Source of the DNA: Phoronis australis
Taxonomy: Eukaryota > Phoronida > Phoronidae
Reading direction: 5' to 3'
Assembly (NCBI GenBank): GCA_002633005.1
Contig: NMRA01000080.1
Span: 215,291-279,290 of the forward strand
DNA: 64,000 nucleotides
Below are positions 32,470-44,605 of the stretch, one piece after another. Position 1 is the first letter of the stretch, and every line of letters starts with the position of its first letter. The notes under the pieces are model-generated. The model was given only the letters and a program-made list of their open reading frames with translations. It was not told the origin of the DNA and did no database searches. The translations under genes and the position numbers were made by a program.

Positions 32470-34290
32470 CAGGCCCGTAGCCGAGCCAGCATTGCGCGGG
32501 GGTGGTTCGAATTTCTAGAAAGGTGGACCTTTTGCAAACGTCGACACTCGAGTTTTCTGTAAGGCGCTTGAAGCTTAATTATGGGGAAGGGAAATCTGTA
32601 TCCATGGCAACTATGGCTCTCAGCTCTATGTTGCTGAATACGGAGTTTGTAATACCAGAAATGAGGATGTCGTGGCGGTTGCTCACAAAAACGGACTCAA
32701 GTCATGATTCGGACGTAATGTGATCCATGAATATAGGCCTAGCGTTCTTCCAAACTTTCAAATCGGGCTTTTTTAATGAGTGATTACACTTTATTACATA
32801 CTCGGACGGTAATATTTAGTCGGAGAATGACTTAACGTAATTTTTCATCTGATTGTATTTTTGTTAAAAGTTGCTTTCATCGCTGGAAATAGGAACAGCC
32901 CACCATTCCGAAGAATCACTATTCCGAAGGTTCACTTCTTCGAAGGTTCACCACTCCGAAGGTTCACTACTCCGAAAACCTGTAAAATTTCTGACTCAGG
33001 TGTAACTGTTATACTTTTACATGCAAAAATAAGCTACACTTAGGTTATTAGATGCAACTACAGTTGTATACGTCTTCACGAAGTCTCATTCAGTCTTCTT
33101 AAATTTAAAACCGCCGTTGGTCGCATCATTTCGGACCTGTACCCCAGATGTTCTCCCTAATTGAGAATGTGTCTTTCGTTAAATTCATGAATACCGATTG
33201 CCAGTGGATTAGAACTGAGCTCTTTTGTAAACAATGTAAATCATTTTTGGGACTATTCAACTCTTGCACACCCTTTAAATGATTACTAAATAGACACAAA
33301 TACGACACTTTATTCATGTCAGTTCTGAATCATTAGTAGAAAATCAGAGTAATGAACTGTCGGAGTTCTGGTTTCGGAATTGTGGACATTTGAAGTAGTG
33401 AACTTCCGAAGGTAGCGAACCTTCGGAGTAGTGAACCTTCCTTGTAGCCTTGGAAATCTTTAACATCAAGATTGTTGCTCATATGAAATCCGCGAGGCTG
33501 TGCACCATTGACATTGGTCGACAAGAGGAGACTTTCTTCATTGATCAACGTTTTAATTAGGTTTAGACTTACCTAATAATGTGAACATTCGGGGATTTCT
33601 CGGTGCAGAAAACGCGGAAGCTAAATGTCTGATTTTTGAGAAACGACAGAGTAGTCGGCGTGTACTGAATTTAAAAGAACGGAAACGCACACACGTGTAC
33701 ACGCATGCATGTCAATCCACCAAACCACAATCAAAGTGGACACTGGATGAACAACATATTTGACGATCACTTTCAATTCGAAATTTGAAAATGCCTGCAC
33801 TTCATCCTAACTATGCTAGAAAGTACACCAAAGTAGCAAATAACAAACCCATTTTCCGTTGTTTTGTTTTATGGTCGATCTTAAGGCATTCACACCGCAC
33901 TACTTTTGGCTTGGGCAGCTCTCTCAATGCTATATGGTTTGGGATAGGTATAGACATTTATTTCTAGACTTCCAGTGTTACCCCATATGGTGACGCAGAG
34001 ACCACGCGCTTTCAATGCCGATGAATCTTCTAATCGTCATCTACATGTACGCAGTCAGCACTTGGGCCGGATACGACCCGATGATTATGTGAAGCGTTTT
34101 ACATCAGAAGTAAATTCAAAATTAATATTAACTTGCTTATGATTGTGGTTGGTAAAACTAGTAGGTACAACAATTTTGTTGCCCATATAAATCATATCTT
34201 ATCCTATCGGATAGGCTAGGGCTGAACCTTTTTATCGGATGGGGGGTTCGATCGAACCCCCCGAACCCCCCACCCCTGGCTACGGGCCTG
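32470..34290. mobile_element. 1.82-kb non-autonomous TIR element, family C
   Basis: The left end CAGGCCCGTAGCC (32470) and the right end GGCTACGGGCCTG (ending 34290) are inverse complements. Just inside, gggtggttcgaatttc and aggtggacctttt mirror the right-hand gaacctttttatcgg and ggggggttcgatcgaacccc. Inside lie direct and inverted copies of an 11-15 bp motif related to ccgaaggttcactact (about 32900-32980 and, inverted, 33385-33440). No transposase frame is recognisable. The flanks do not show a clear target duplication. Confidence 0.75.
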
Positions 34291-34309
34291 TATCATAAGC
34301 TGGGTCATN

Positions 34310-34396
34310 GACGACTGTGAATTACAAAGAATTTGTAAATTTTTCAATTCTCGACCAATCTGAAAATTTACAAATTCTTTGTAATTCACAGTCGTC
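34310..34396. repeat. Perfect 34-bp inverted repeat beside an undefined base
   Basis: The left arm at 34310-34343 and the right arm at 34363-34396 are exact complements, separated by 19 bases. An n stands at 34309. Beyond the right arm, cattgaccca (about 34415-34424) is the complement of the tgggtca just left of the n. The palindrome would therefore be longer if the n stands for missing sequence. Confidence 0.9.
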
Positions 34397-34854
34397 ACTA
34401 TAGTGGAAACAAGACATTGACCCATTTAATCTATTTTTCACCCACAGAGAAATTCACGTCCAAACACATTTCCGGATTGTGATTTTTTTTTTGTTTTGAG
34501 TGCCAACTTTCAATAACTGCTCATTGTGGGTTTTATGCGAAAAAAATAATCGGGGGATCACCACGGAAACAAGTAGCTCGCTTTTTGGTGCAATTACTTG
34601 TGTATTTCATTTTTCTCACGTATTAGCAGTTTCTACATGTCATTTAATTGTTTTTATGTCTCTATTTTAGTGTCATCATTTGTGTTTTGTCTGTGTACTC
34701 AGAAATAAAGTCAATCAAGTCGTTTTTTTCTTTTTACCCACGTAGCGCTCATAACGTATGGCTTTATCGCTAGTGTATCGCTAAAATAGGAACATTCGAA
34801 AAAAATGCCTGAATGTAGCGCTTTTGTACTTTCAAAAAACTTGAATATAAAACT

Positions 34855-35172
34855 GCATTTAGCCCTATTCAGCGAAAATCTAATTAGACCTTTTACTCTC
34901 ATAAAATCGGTCTCATGATATTCCTGACCGCCATAGGAATTCTATTTCCTTTACGAACAAGAAACTTCGAAACCTTATCTTACTCAAGAAAACGCTTCAA
35001 AATTTATTGTGGTAGGCCAACCCTAAAATTCCGAATTCGAAAATGGCGGTTGTACGCTTTACCGTGACTTGATTTGGTAATGGAATTACACCCCAATGCT
35101 GTAAGGAATATTATGAGACCGATTTTATGAGAAAAGGGCAACATTTAATTTTCGTTCTAGCTAACTAAATAT
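34855..35172. mobile_element. Palindromic MITE family P, full copy
   Basis: Two arms of about 100 bp are inverse complements. Each carries a phrase around ctcataaaatcggtctcat and aggaattctatttcc. The ends resemble GCATTT.gCCCTGTTTAGCTgg. Related copies lie at 40001-40336 and 56355-56699, with partial ones at 7407, 35697, 37492 and 54697. Confidence 0.75.
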
Positions 35173-35181
35173 AGTCATAAA

Positions 35182-35442
35182 CATGCGCGACGCCGCGCAC
35201 CCAGCCTTCAATATGGGGGGCTCGAATTCCTAACGTTGTGGACCTTTTGGTAACAAAATAGCCGGCGGACTAAAAAATAAGGGGGCGCACCACTGTGAAT
35301 TGCGCGTTTGTGCTTGTTTAGTGGACTTTTGTCTCATTTTCTCGGACTTTTTGTCTCTTACAGACGGACCTTTTTGCCCACTTCGCCAAATGGGGGCTCA
35401 TTCGAGCCCCCCGAGCCCTCCCTCCCCCTGGGTGCGCGCATG
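35182..35442. mobile_element. MITE family H, copy 1
   Basis: The left terminus CATGCGCG..GCGCACCCAGCC and the right terminus GGGTGCGCGCATG are inverse complements. The interior has a gggggctcgaatt phrase at the left and ggggctcattcgagcccccc at the right. A second copy at 36984-37235 lies within the duplicated block and a third, inverted, at 38815-39080. Confidence 0.75.
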
Positions 35443-36941
35443 GTAAAAGGCATCTTTAATTTGGGAAACCGGTAATGGTCGGATATAACATGCCCGCATT
35501 TTGGGAACCAGTTTTCCTCAATAAATAACGGGTAATAACTGGTTCTCAAAATATGGGCACGTTACATACGCACACCCAGCCTAAAATAAAGGGGGACTCG
35601 AATTTTCCCGTATGCGGACCTCCCCCTGGGTGCGCCCATGCGGGCTACTATTGCCATGAAACCTCTAGATTTGACAACATAGGTTGTTTGGTTAGAATGA
35701 TGCTGCATTTTGCCCTGTTTAGCTGGCTAAACACGGAAGTCGACTTTTACTTTCAGAGTGTTCTCATAATATTCCGTACGGTGAGAGGATTCTATTTCGC
35801 CGGCATTACCAAGATCATTGAAACCATTGGTGACTCGAGAAAACGCTTCAGAGTTTATTGGGGTTGACCAAGACTAAAGCTGTGATAGCATTGCCTCTGC
35901 TGTGACTAATTGCCGGCTAATTTGGTAGCAATTCGGGATCGGAGGAACGTAGTAAAGATTTTAAACCCCAAATCGCTTCGGTTAGGAATTCAATATTGAC
36001 AACAAAACGGCGGCGAAATGCGTAGTAAAGTTCAGCACCGTACTTTTCATTAATGTCGGACTTTTACATGTAATAGCTGAACAGCAACTGAAAGTACGAG
36101 CTTAATTTGCTTGCAACACAAATTTTCGTCTCCAAACGTTTCCAGCAACGTAAATTCGTGCCTGGCAATTTAGCATGCGTTGGACACAATAACAAATGCT
36201 TTTGATCGCCGACCATTTATTGGAATTCTCGGAATTTTCAAAACCAAATGCTTAATAATCGACTTAGCTGTTTTAAATGTTTCTCAATGTTAAATTTTCA
36301 AATTTCAAAGAATTTTGAATGACTCCAATAACGATTTTAAATTCATTAGTCAATGTCGCACGACTAATAAAACAACCAACACATAGAACAAATTCATGGG
36401 CGGCGCACCCTAGGGTTCTTTAGGGTTATGGTAAGCCAGTTATTTCAGTGCTGCGCCGCCCATGCAAGTAGCACAATTTTACATTGGCGATACAATATTG
36501 TATATCCTTCCCGTCCACCGACCGACGGTGAGTTATATAGAGGCTAGTCACGACTCCAGCGCATCAGACGATGTCTGACCTCTTTCAAAAACACGCGACA
36601 CGTGCACAACTCCTTTGTCCAGTGCTCTAGCCTCTAGGCGAGTCACGTGGTCATCATGCTAGCCGCTGGGCGTTACATAAGTTGTAGTAACTTCCCTGCT
36701 TAGCCAAGAGCTCTTGGTGGGTACCCTGCTCAGCGATCACACCGTTCTCCACCACAGCGATAGAGTCGGCGTTCTGTATCGTGGACAGTCGGTGCGCGAT
36801 GATCAGACACGTGCGACCTGCCCGCGCCTTATCTAAGGCGACTTGAACAATCTGCAAGAGAAATGAGGTGTAGGATTTATGTAGTTTTGCAATTTTTAAC
36901 ATTCACAGAAGGTTAAAACGACCTTAGTGTCGTCACGGCCA
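35191..36941. repeat. Duplicated block, copy 1 (contains an ABC last exon)
   Basis: This 1.75-kb stretch matches 36984-38760 nearly throughout, with scattered substitutions and small indels that look like about 2% divergence by eye. It ends exactly at the assembly gap (36942-36983), and the second copy begins directly after it. An uncollapsed pair of alleles is the simplest explanation; a true tandem duplication is possible. Confidence 0.92.
36654..36851 (-). CDS. Second copy of the ABC transporter last exon
   Basis: This 198-bp exon encodes 65 residues with the H-loop motif [13 protein letters not shown] and the C terminus [11 protein letters not shown]. It is identical in protein to 38473-38670, with only silent differences such as a C/T in the codon run for KARAGR. 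The acceptor CTTGCAG precedes it. It is the distal copy and would be unused if the proximal copy is spliced, or it represents the other haplotype. Confidence 0.85.
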   Translation of the reverse strand: MVQVALDKARAGRTCLIIAHRLSTIQNADSIAVVENGVIAEQGTHQELLAKQGSYYNLCNAQRLA

Positions 36942-36983
36942 NNNNNNNNNNNNNNNNNNNNNNNNNNNNNNNNNNNNNNNNNN
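36942..36983. other. Assembly gap (42 undefined bases)
   Basis: The run of n lies precisely between the two copies of the duplicated block. Confidence 0.99.
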
Positions 36984-38760
36984 CGCCGCGCACCCAGCCT
37001 TCAATATGGGGGGCTCGAATTCCTAACGTTGTGGACCTTTTGGTAACAAAATAGCCGGCGGACTAAAAAATAAGGGGGCGCACCACTGTGAATTGCGCGT
37101 TTGTGCTTGTTTAGTGGACTTTTGTCTCATTTTCTCGGACTTTTTGTCTCTTACAGACGGACCTTTTTGCCCACTTCGCCAAATGGGGGCTCATTCGAGC
37201 CCCCCGAGCCCTCCCTCCCCCTGGGTGCGCGCATGGTAAAAGGCATCTTTAATTTGGGAAACCGGTAATGGTCGGATATAACATGCCCGCATTTTGGGAA
37301 CCAGTTTTCCTCAATAAATAACGGGTAATAACTGGTTCTCAAAATATGGGCACGTTACATACGCACACCCAGCCTAAAATAAAGGGGACTCGAATTTTCC
37401 CGTATGCGGACCTCCCCCTGGGTGCGCCCATGCGTTATATTCTACTATTGCCATGAAACCTCTAGATTTGACAACATAGGTTGTTTGGTTAGAATGATGC
37501 TGCATTTTGCCCTGTTTAGCTGGCTAAACATGGAAGTCGACTTAGGCCTTTTACTTTCAGAGTGTTCTCATAATATTCCGTACGGTGAGAGGATTCTATT
37601 TCGTCGGCATTACCAAGATCATTGAAACCATTCATTGGTGACTCGAGAAAACGCTTCAGAGTTTATTGGGGTTGACCAAGTCTAAAGCTGTGTATTCAAA
37701 AATGGCACGTGATAGCATTGCCTCTACTATGACTAATTGCCGGCTAATCTGGTAGCAATTCAGGATCGGAGGAACGTAGTGAAGATTTTAAACCCCAAAT
37801 CGCTTCGGTTAGGAATTCAATAATGACAACAAAACGGCGGCGAAATGCGTAGTAAAGTCCAGCACCGTACTTTTCATTAATGTCGGACTTTTAATAGCGG
37901 AACAGCAACTGATACGAGCTTAATTTGCTTGCAACAAAAATTTTCGTCTCCAAACGTTTCCAGCAACGTAAATTCGTGCCTGGCAATTTAGCATGCGTTG
38001 GACACAATAACAAATGCTTTTGATCGCCGACCATTTATTGGAATTCTCGGAATTTTCAAAACCAAATGCTTAACAATCGACTTTGCTGTTTTAAATGTTT
38101 CTCAATGTTAAATTTTCAAATTTCTAAGAATTTTGAATGACTCCAATAACGATTTTAAATTCATTAGTCAATGTCGCACGACTAATAAAACAACCAACAC
38201 ATAGAACAAATTCATGGGCGGCGCACCCTAGGGTTCTTTAGGGTTATGGTAAGCCACTTATTTCAGTGCTGCGCCGCCCATGCAAGTAGCACAATTTTAC
38301 ATTGGCGATACAATATTGTATACCCTTCCCGTCCACCGACCGATGGTGAGTTATATAGAGGCTAGTCACGACTGCAGCGCATCAGACGATGTCTGACCTC
38401 TTTCAAAAACACGCGACACGTGCACAACTCCTTTGTCCAGTGCTCTAGCCTCTAGGCGAGTCACGGTGGTCATCATGCTAGCCGCTGGGCGTTACATAAG
38501 TTGTAGTAACTTCCCTGCTTAGCCAAGAGCTCTTGGTGGGTACCCTGCTCAGCGATCACACCGTTCTCCACCACAGCGATAGAGTCGGCGTTCTGTATCG
38601 TGGACAGTCGGTGTGCGATGATCAGACACGTGCGACCTGCTCGCGCCTTATCTAAGGCGACTTGAACAATCTGCAATAGAAATGAGGTGAAGGATTTATG
38701 TAGTTTTGCAGTTTTTAACATTCACAGAAGGTTAAAATGACCTTAGTGTTGTCACGGCCA
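36984..38760. repeat. Duplicated block, copy 2
   Basis: It corresponds to 35191-36941. Small differences include ggctac versus gttatattctac near 37435, an added aggcc near 37543 and a shorter aatagc stretch near 37893. It joins without a break to the rest of the ABC gene on its right. Confidence 0.92.
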
Positions 38761-41700
38761 ATCAAGATGTTTTAATACGTCCCTTTCTACACATGAGTTA
38801 TCACTTTGCCTGAAACGCGCGCACCCACAGGGGGGCTCGGGGGGCTCGAACGAGCCCCACCTCCCCCCATTTGGCGGAGTGAGCAAAAAGGTCTGCCACA
38901 GTGAAACAAAAATTCTTTAAAAGTAAAAAATACGAGACTATAATTCACTAAAAAGGCAGGAGCTACCAAAATTCGGCGAATGCACAACTCAAAGCTTTAA
39001 ATGTACCCCGTGAATCTTAGTGAAAAGGTCCACGTTCTCAATAACTCGAGCCCCCCAATTTTAGGCTGGATGCGCGCATGTGAAATAAAGCTTATGGGAC
39101 AGCCAGCTAAAGAGGGCGAGTGGTCACAGGGTATGGAGTATTTGCGGTGCGTGTGAAGTTCAAGGGCGTGGGGTATGGAATTCGGTGTACCGTGGATTTG
39201 GTGTTTGATGGTCCGGGATGGAGCTTACGGAATCGTAGTTGGAATTTTGAGATACAGTTATGGTATGGTTTCCATTCGCTAAAAATTCTACCTTTTCACT
39301 TTCCGTGTCCAGAGCAGACGTCGCCTCGTCAAGCAACAAGATCTTGGGGCTGCACACGAGCGCACGTGCGATGGCAATTCTTTGTTTCTGCCCACCAGAC
39401 AGCTGCGTCCCCTTTTCTCCAACCTGAGTGTCATAACCCTGTAAAGGCAAATTTACTCCGTACAACACGTAACATCATTAAAAATATTGTTTTGCCCGTC
39501 AAAGGATGACAGCTAAAGAAACGCATTGCATGTTAAAGCTCGATATGCCTGATAACTGAATCTTCCTCTTTTATTTTGGCGAGGTAATGCGGCTTAATAT
39601 TGGAACATCATCTCTCAGAAATAGCCCATCTGGTTCATATGAAACTTTCAGATATCATAGTTTATATGCTGTTTTCAAAATTTTACAGTTTTGCATGAGG
39701 GGATATCAAAAATAGGATATTCATGAATTTCATGAAAAAAATCAAAAATTGCATCAAACTAATACGAAGAAATACTTTAGCTAACTGGAGCAGAGTTTTT
39801 GAGATTTCGTCTTGAACATTTACATCAAATGAAATTTGGTCATGTTATTGATACCGTTGTTGTGCTATGAATGTTCCGTTTTGCGAAATTGACAATTTTT
39901 TTCAAGTCAAAATCAAATTTTACATGCTTTCTACTTTCAGAAATAAACACTTTTACTGGTTTAGTATCTATAGGCTTATACATAGTTGATCCTAATTTTT
40001 TGCACTGTTTAGCAGATAAAAAACGAAAACTGAATTAGACATTTAACTCCCATAAAATCGGTCTCATAATATTCCTTACTGTAACAGAATTTGAATTCTG
40101 ATAACAGACAATACCATCAAGACCACAAGCAACTCGGGAAAATCTTCACAGTTTATTGGGGTCGACCAACCCTAAAACTGAGAATTTGACATTAGCGCGT
40201 GTGCGCCTTACCTGCGCACTTGGATTTGACAAAGGAAATAGAATTCTATCACGGTACGGAATATTATGTAAGGCCGATTTCATGAAAGTAAAGTGCCTCA
40301 GTCGATTTTTGTTGTTTTTAGCCAGCTAAACAGGGTGACTGGAAATGTAACTTTAACCGGATTTATCCCTGGAAATATTTTTAATACTATAAAGGGACTT
40401 TATCCTTCAACTACCCCGTGCCTCCCTGTTCTGTCCGTCTTTTTACAATTTAGTGTACATTGCAAACAGGACAAATGCGTGCAATATTCGTACAACAGCC
40501 TCTACCGTAAATTGTAATCAAAGGACTATTGCAGGAAAGCTAATCTGTACTTTCTACAAAAAAACAAGTTTTGATTTCGTACACATGTAGTAAGGAATTT
40601 GTCTTAGATTGTTCTTTTGTCAAATTACGGAAGACCTCTGACCTCGGGAAGAACAGACAGCTCGTTATTTATTCAGACCAAAGCTCATAAAATCTCACAT
40701 CAGTGAACCGAGCACAGGGACCAGTTCTAAACTAAGTGCGGAATAAGATAAGACCAGTTTTATAACGCCAAGTCAAAATTTTTTGACAAAAACCATGGGT
40801 TTAATGCCACCCAGTTTAATATAATGTACTCGTGCAAGCGCCTTTTTATACTCACGTTTACATTTTAAGAAAATTAATTGTAGAAATAATATTAAAAAAG
40901 AATTATATTCATTAAATCTTCTCGTGAGTAGTGCAATCAGAGCATGACCACTCCCTAGCGGGAGTATGCCTAGTACTGTCGAGTTAAACTTACAGCAGGC
41001 AAATCCTCGATGAAATCGTGTATGTTGGCGATTCTGGCAGCGTCAATAATGTCGTAGTCGGAAATGTAGTCGACACCGTAGGAGATATTGTCGCGTATGG
41101 AACAGTCAAACAGCACTGGCTCCTGGCTCACAACGCCGATTTGTTTGCGCAGCCACGTGACGTTCAGTTTGGTAAGGTCGGTACCATCCAGTAACTGAAA
41201 TTTGAAGGGAATGTCTAAAACACTGTGTCACCATGTTGCGTGACCAGAGAAAATTGATATGAATACGAAGAGTTGCATTCTTTCCAAGTCTATTTTTTCG
41301 CAACATATGACGAAGAAAATATTCAGTCATGGTTATGGATGCTGTGGCTTGTGAATGACAGAGATTGGGGCCCATACATGGTTGGCGAGAAGACCTCAGA
41401 CGCAACGTATAAGATATCGCCGTTTATTGGCAAGCGTGATCCACATTTGAGGTAATGCGCTGAAGTTATGTGGTAGTTGCGGTGATTTTCCAAAAAATTG
41501 TGCATTTCCTCTGTTATTCATAAGTGTTTCAGAAACCTGACCACAAACGCCGTCAAGAGAAACGTAGTCTTGAACTTCAGGTGCAGTCGAGTCATCACTC
41601 GAAAATATTTCCATATTGAATAGGCGCTAACATGGAGAGGGACCGGTCTAGCGGATTCGAACCCTTCCCCTGCTAGAACGCTTCGGCATTGCCTTTACAA

Positions 41701-43674
41701 GGTTTCCAATGTTTCACCTATGTTCATCTGATTGTTGCACCCACCCCCCCCCCCTTGGCCATAGACCCCGGGTCCGCGCTTGGTTACTGTTTTGTTATAG
41801 TAAATTTGCGCCTGAATACCCTGTATTGGTGTTTTCATAATAATTGGTCAGTAATGCTTGGCGATTTAGCAGCCGGGCTGAAGTGCGTAAAGAGGTCCAG
41901 TAACTGCTGTGGGTTGTTGTCGAGGGTTACAGCTGGAATGGCATTGCTTTGTTTCAAAGACTTTTTTAACTATTAAAAGTGTTCTTGTTGTTTTTGATAT
42001 CAGTTCAGAGGTTAAATCAGAGTGAGGCATTTAAATAAAAACTTACAATTTGACCGCGGTTTGGGTCGTAAAATCGCTGGATAAGCGACACGGTGGTGCT
42101 TTTCCCCGATCCACTGCTGCCAACTAGCGCCACGGATTGGCCAGGTTTGACGGTCAAGTTGAGTCCCTTAAGGATGTCGATGTCCGGGCGATTGGGGTAG
42201 GCAAACTTCACGTCTTGAAACTCGATCTTTCCTTGAACATCGTCCTGTGTGAGAAAATTTCGACTGCGCCTATTCAGTTTTAGTCAATATCCACACACAG
42301 ATTTTTATGAGATTTTTGTTTTAATGCATAAAAGAGAAACAATGTTGATTAATTACAGGTTTTTATGTCAGTAAAAGAGAGGTCGACCATCCAAACCTTC
42401 TTAAATTCACAAAAACGATACATATCCTAACGCAGATTTTTTATGCTTCGTTTTCTTTTGTGAAATCTAATTCACTTAGAATTTTTTTGCGTATTCGTTT
42501 ATTTTCGTTTCCTTGGTGTTCTGCAAAAATTATTTAATTTATATACGTAGCTGCTGACGCTGGAACTGACAGTGTCAGATAATAAACACAAACATTGCCG
42601 CACTAACAACACTCTAAACGTAGAGTCTGTGCTGGCAACAACAGTAGTGGAGGGTACTAGATACCCGAGTTCAATTTATTTTGATGAATCGCAGTGAACG
42701 ATGTTCTCGACTTTCTGGCTACCAGTGCCTGGTTGCATGAAACAATCCCAAATAAGGACCCAATGACTAAGCTCCTTAATCAACTGCGTGTTCGTGTCTT
42801 TCTTTACTCAGGGATGTTATCTCTTTCTATCATATTTCATCTTCTTTATGAACCCCTCTTTGACTAGTGACATTTTCTAATAATATAACTAAAAGCTTAG
42901 TTCAGCGAAAATAAGTAGGGACTCAGTCCTTAAATTAGGGGCGTTGCATGAAAAGATCCTTATTTATTTGTGATAATTTTGAGAATTCAACGTAGCGTTC
43001 ACTCTCGATTTGTATCAATGAAAGTCTAAAATTGATTTAGTAATGAAATTAAAACAGTATATGAAAGTAAAATCGGAGTTTTGACTAGTCCACAAATACG
43101 CAATAGATTTAGGGAACCTAGTTGAATTCCTATTAGGGGCTGTTTCATGCAATCGGGCACGTGTAGTCTTCGTTTGGATTAATACACGTGCCGGTATTTA
43201 AGCCAACACTAACGTATAAATCCCTATTAGATCCCGTCAGATTATCTCCACATGTGTCACACGCGTCATTTTCAGACGAAAAAAGCATGACAATTTCCTT
43301 GCCACTTCGGGCATCAAATACAAAGCTAAGTGGCCGTTTCTGCTTTTAATAAATTCTTCTGCCTGCTTTTCTCCCAAGTTTTTCTTCGGTGACCGAACTA
43401 TTTTTGAGCGCCGATTCACGAAATATTCGTCGAGTTCCACGACTCATTGTTTGGCATTTCTAGTAGAGCCGACTCGTGGACGAGACGATCTCGCCATATC
43501 GACTGGTGGCTACGTACCGGTTCTGCCCCCATGAGCGAGTAGCAATCGATGCTAGGGATGGTGTTCATGATCTTCAAAATATGCGCAGCTGACAGCTTGG
43601 CTTTGGAGTAGTCCGGCAGCAGAGAAGCCGCCTGGCCCATGGCTATTCCGGCAAAAGCGATCGCAAAGAAAACC
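38473..43674 (-). CDS. ABCB1: ABCB-type multidrug transporter (P-glycoprotein), 3' part
   Basis: Five exons join in phase on the minus strand: 43674-43518, 42244-42047, 41194-40994, 39438-39292 and 38670-38473. They encode the last 299 residues or so of a full transporter. The first ends the second transmembrane domain ([20 protein letters not shown], then DYSKAK). The rest is the complete second nucleotide-binding domain: Walker [11 protein letters not shown]-loop SQEPVLFD, signature [15 protein letters not shown], Walker [13 protein letters not shown] and H-loop IIAHRLST. Such proteins export hydrophobic compounds across the plasma membrane using ATP. No upstream exons for the first 1000 or so residues are recognisable between 43675 and the CARD gene, so the gene is partial here, either truncated, misassembled or separated by a long intron. 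Subfamily B is secure; orthology to ABCB1 rather than a sister is not. Confidence 0.9.
38815..39080. mobile_element. MITE family H, inverted copy
   Basis: It begins cgcgcgcaccca and ends ggctggatgcgcgcatg. The ggggctcgaacgagcccc and gaaaaggtccacgtt phrases match the other copies in reverse. It lies in the last ABC intron (38671-39291). Confidence 0.75.
40001..40336. mobile_element. Palindromic MITE family P, copy in ABC intron
   Basis: The left arm has cataaaatcggtctcataat and the right arm has ggccgattttatgaaagt, ending gccagctaaacaggg. The centre has the ttattggggtcgaccaaccc phrase. It is located in the intron 39439-40993. Confidence 0.75.
42245..43517 (-). other. ABC intron between the last TMD and first NBD2 exons
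   Basis: It has donor GT at 43516-43517 and acceptor AG at 42245-42246. Some phrases, 'gttgcatgaaa.gatcc' and 'gggactgtttcatgcaa', recur near 42730, 42948 and 43138 and suggest old repeats. I see no exon. Confidence 0.65.
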
Positions 43675-44605
43675 CTGAAATGGTTAATTGACTGGTTAAG
43701 TTCATTTGTTGATTCAGCGGAATACCGGTTGCTTGGTCGTCATGCAGAATATCCGGTATTCACCAACAAAATCCCCACAGTATAGGCCCCCGATAACAAA
43801 ATTACAACCGCAAAATAGTGCGCATGAGTGACTTTTGTTCTGGTGTTAAATAAAAACACTCTTCGATGAAATGCGATAACGTAACAAAAATATCATTGCC
43901 GCACCATCACAATCATCACAATACCGTTCATAGCACAACTAATTAATAGGGACCTACTTCAAGACACGCACACCAGATGTCGTACCTAGAGTTTCAGGCG
44001 CTGATGTTTACTGCTGCCTCTAACCAGGCAATCGATCGTATGACAAAAACAAAAACATGCATACATCGCCATCGAGGATGATGTGACACTCGACTATATG
44101 TTTTGTCAGAAATTACCGTTTAATTGGTACTAAAACATGGGAACTGTCTCAAAAATGTAAGTTCATACAATAATTGAACCATTACATGGAGGGACATGCT
44201 GACGTTTGTTGGCTATAACAGCAGTCATGGGATTTGTGGAGCCAACAATATTACATGTTATTGGAGTCGATGGCAATGTTTTGGCTACAGCCTATCTTTT
44301 TCGTTCGGTCGCGGTAGCCGACTACATCATGCTAGACATAAGGTCAATTTTATTCTACAGAATTTTGGTTCCCAAAACTCAAGCGTACAGCGACTGAGTT
44401 TCAATTCCGCATCACGTGTTGGAAAACAAATAGTTAATATTTTCGGACTCAGCATAGGCCCTATTTTAAAGTGGTCAAGAATAAATGCCAGTCCAACACC
44501 GATAAAAAAATGATTTGTACCACTTAATGTCATGAAATTGGAGTCAAAATTGTTCCTTCGTCAAACTGGATTTGATCTCAAAGGAAAGACCTGACAATGC
44601 ATTAC

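Larger units (their letters stand above)
30518..36653. other. Interval between convergent DUF21 and ABC genes
   Basis: The DUF21 gene (plus) and the ABC gene (minus) point toward each other here. The interval carries a family B repeat (30985-31215), a SINE (31930-32117), a 1.8-kb TIR element (32470-34290), a foldback (34310-34396), a palindromic MITE (34855-35172) and the first copy of the duplicated block from 35191. I see no additional host gene. Confidence 0.65.

Noticed and set aside
41641-41700. tRNA-like B box (ggttcgaatccgc) on the minus strand
   Set aside because: No A box or cloverleaf can be drawn around it; probably an old SINE scrap or chance.
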